A stretch of DNA of 31,025 bases from Nemertoderma westbladi. Lineage: Eukaryota > Xenacoelomorpha > Nemertodermatida > Nemertodermatidae. Below the pieces are notes generated by a model. That model was given only the letters and a program-made list of their open reading frames with translations, was not told where the DNA came from and ran no database searches. The stretch is from the NCBI GenBank assembly GCA_032718475.1, contig JAUCBJ010000611.1, forward strand, positions 1 to 31,025, written 5' to 3'. The position numbers were made by a program, and so were the translations under genes. This document shows positions 30,522 through 31,025 of this stretch, piece by piece; positions within the stretch are counted from its first letter, which is position 1, and every line of letters begins with the position of its first letter.

Positions 30522-31025
30522 CTGACTGGTACTGACAGTCTTGTGTGACGGCTCCCCTTCCTGACTGGTACTGACAGTCTTGTGTGACGGCTCCCCATCC
30601 TGACTGGTACTGGCAGTCTTGTGTGATGGCTCCCCTTCCTGACTGGTACTGGCAGTCTTGTGTGACGGCTCCCCTTCCTGACTGGTACTGGCAGTCTTGT
30701 GTGACGGCTCCCCATCCTGACTGGTACTGGCAGTCTTGTGTGATGGCTCCCCTTCCTGACTGGTACTGGCAGTCTTGTGTGACGGCTCCCCTTCCCGACT
30801 GGTACTGGCAGTCTTGTGTGACGGCTCTCCTTCCTGACTGGTACTGGCAGTCTTGTGTGACGGCTCTCCTTCCTGGCTGGTACTGGCAGTCTTGTGTGAC
30901 GGCTCCCCTTCCCGACTGGTACTGGCAGTCTTGTGTGACGGCTCTCCTTCCTGACTGGTACTGACAGTCTTGTGTGACGGCTCTCCTTCCTGACTGGTAC
31001 TGGCAGTCTTGTGTGACGGCTCCCC
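30522..31025. repeat. 39-bp minisatellite, at least 13 copies, cut by window edge
   Basis: The unit is CTGACTGGTACTGGCAGTCT followed by TGTGTGACGGCTCCCCTTC. Copies differ at a few sites (GACAG/GGCAG, CCCC/CTCC, GACGG/GATGG). Because 39 is divisible by three, one plus-strand frame stays open through the array (PDWYWQSCVTAPL repeated). It begins inside the array with no gene start, so I treat it as a repeat. Confidence 0.93.

Noticed and set aside
30584-30964. Plus-strand frame with a 13-residue repeat (PDWYWQSCVTAPL)
   Set aside because: It is the translation of the 39-bp minisatellite, starts inside the array and has no splice or start signal; kept only as a repeat.

Overview
The window is animal nuclear DNA, almost certainly from an invertebrate: it is AT-rich and repeat-laden, it contains spliced exons with GT/AG boundaries, and its recognisable proteins are metazoan (alpha-catulin, a Neuralized-type E3 ligase, and a membrane-anchored M1 aminopeptidase). 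I cannot name the species. The palindromes ACCGGT and AGGCCT recur throughout the non-coding DNA and look like a genome-wide signature.

Three protein genes are supported. (1) An M1-family (aminopeptidase N-like) gene on the minus strand runs from 22032 down through exon 1 (21326-22032), exon 2 (16861-17024), exon 3 (3896-4132) and a tentative short exon 4 (3733-3779). It then leaves the window before its zinc-binding exon. Exons 1-3 were joined by matching splice signals, reading phase and family motifs. (2) A complete, uninterrupted alpha-catulin gene (CTNNAL1-like, 12004-14292, plus strand) lies inside the 12.7-kb second intron of the aminopeptidase on the opposite strand. (3) A complete, uninterrupted Neuralized-like gene (one NHR domain, a proline-rich linker and a C3HC4 RING; 28608-29603, minus strand) lies at the right, between two copies of a diverged direct repeat.

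The rest is mobile and repetitive DNA. From left to right: a 288-bp tandem duplication with a 123-bp perfectly conserved core (about 1.45-2.0 kb); three inverted-repeat (MITE-like) elements at 4233-4985, 5247-5410 and 5501-6780, the first carrying a consensus histone-type 3' stem-loop; a non-LTR reverse transcriptase fragment (7.8-8.3 kb); a 25-bp minisatellite (9.3-9.5 kb); a degraded LINE on the minus strand (10.6-11.8 kb); a 5'-truncated LINE 3' end just after alpha-catulin (14.8-15.65 kb); a 15-bp minisatellite of exactly 50 units with 150-bp higher-order structure and a short inverted arm (15.75-16.6 kb); a 150-bp triplication (18.1-18.5 kb); another inverted-repeat element (19.3-19.6 kb); a second copy of the first LINE's 3' end (23.9-24.3 kb); a LINE endonuclease fragment that runs directly into a 1.75-kb, 20-bp minisatellite (24.5-26.7 kb); a near-perfect 36-bp-arm hairpin (27.0 kb); and a 42-bp-arm hairpin directly abutting a 39-bp minisatellite that runs off the right edge.

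I see no CRISPR array, rRNA, convincing tRNA or prokaryotic operon. The most unusual items are the nested opposite-strand gene arrangement with an M1 enzyme whose core motifs are altered, the histone-type 3' end inside a transposable element, the minisatellite that appears to have grown out of a retrotransposon reading frame, and the structured 15-bp array.
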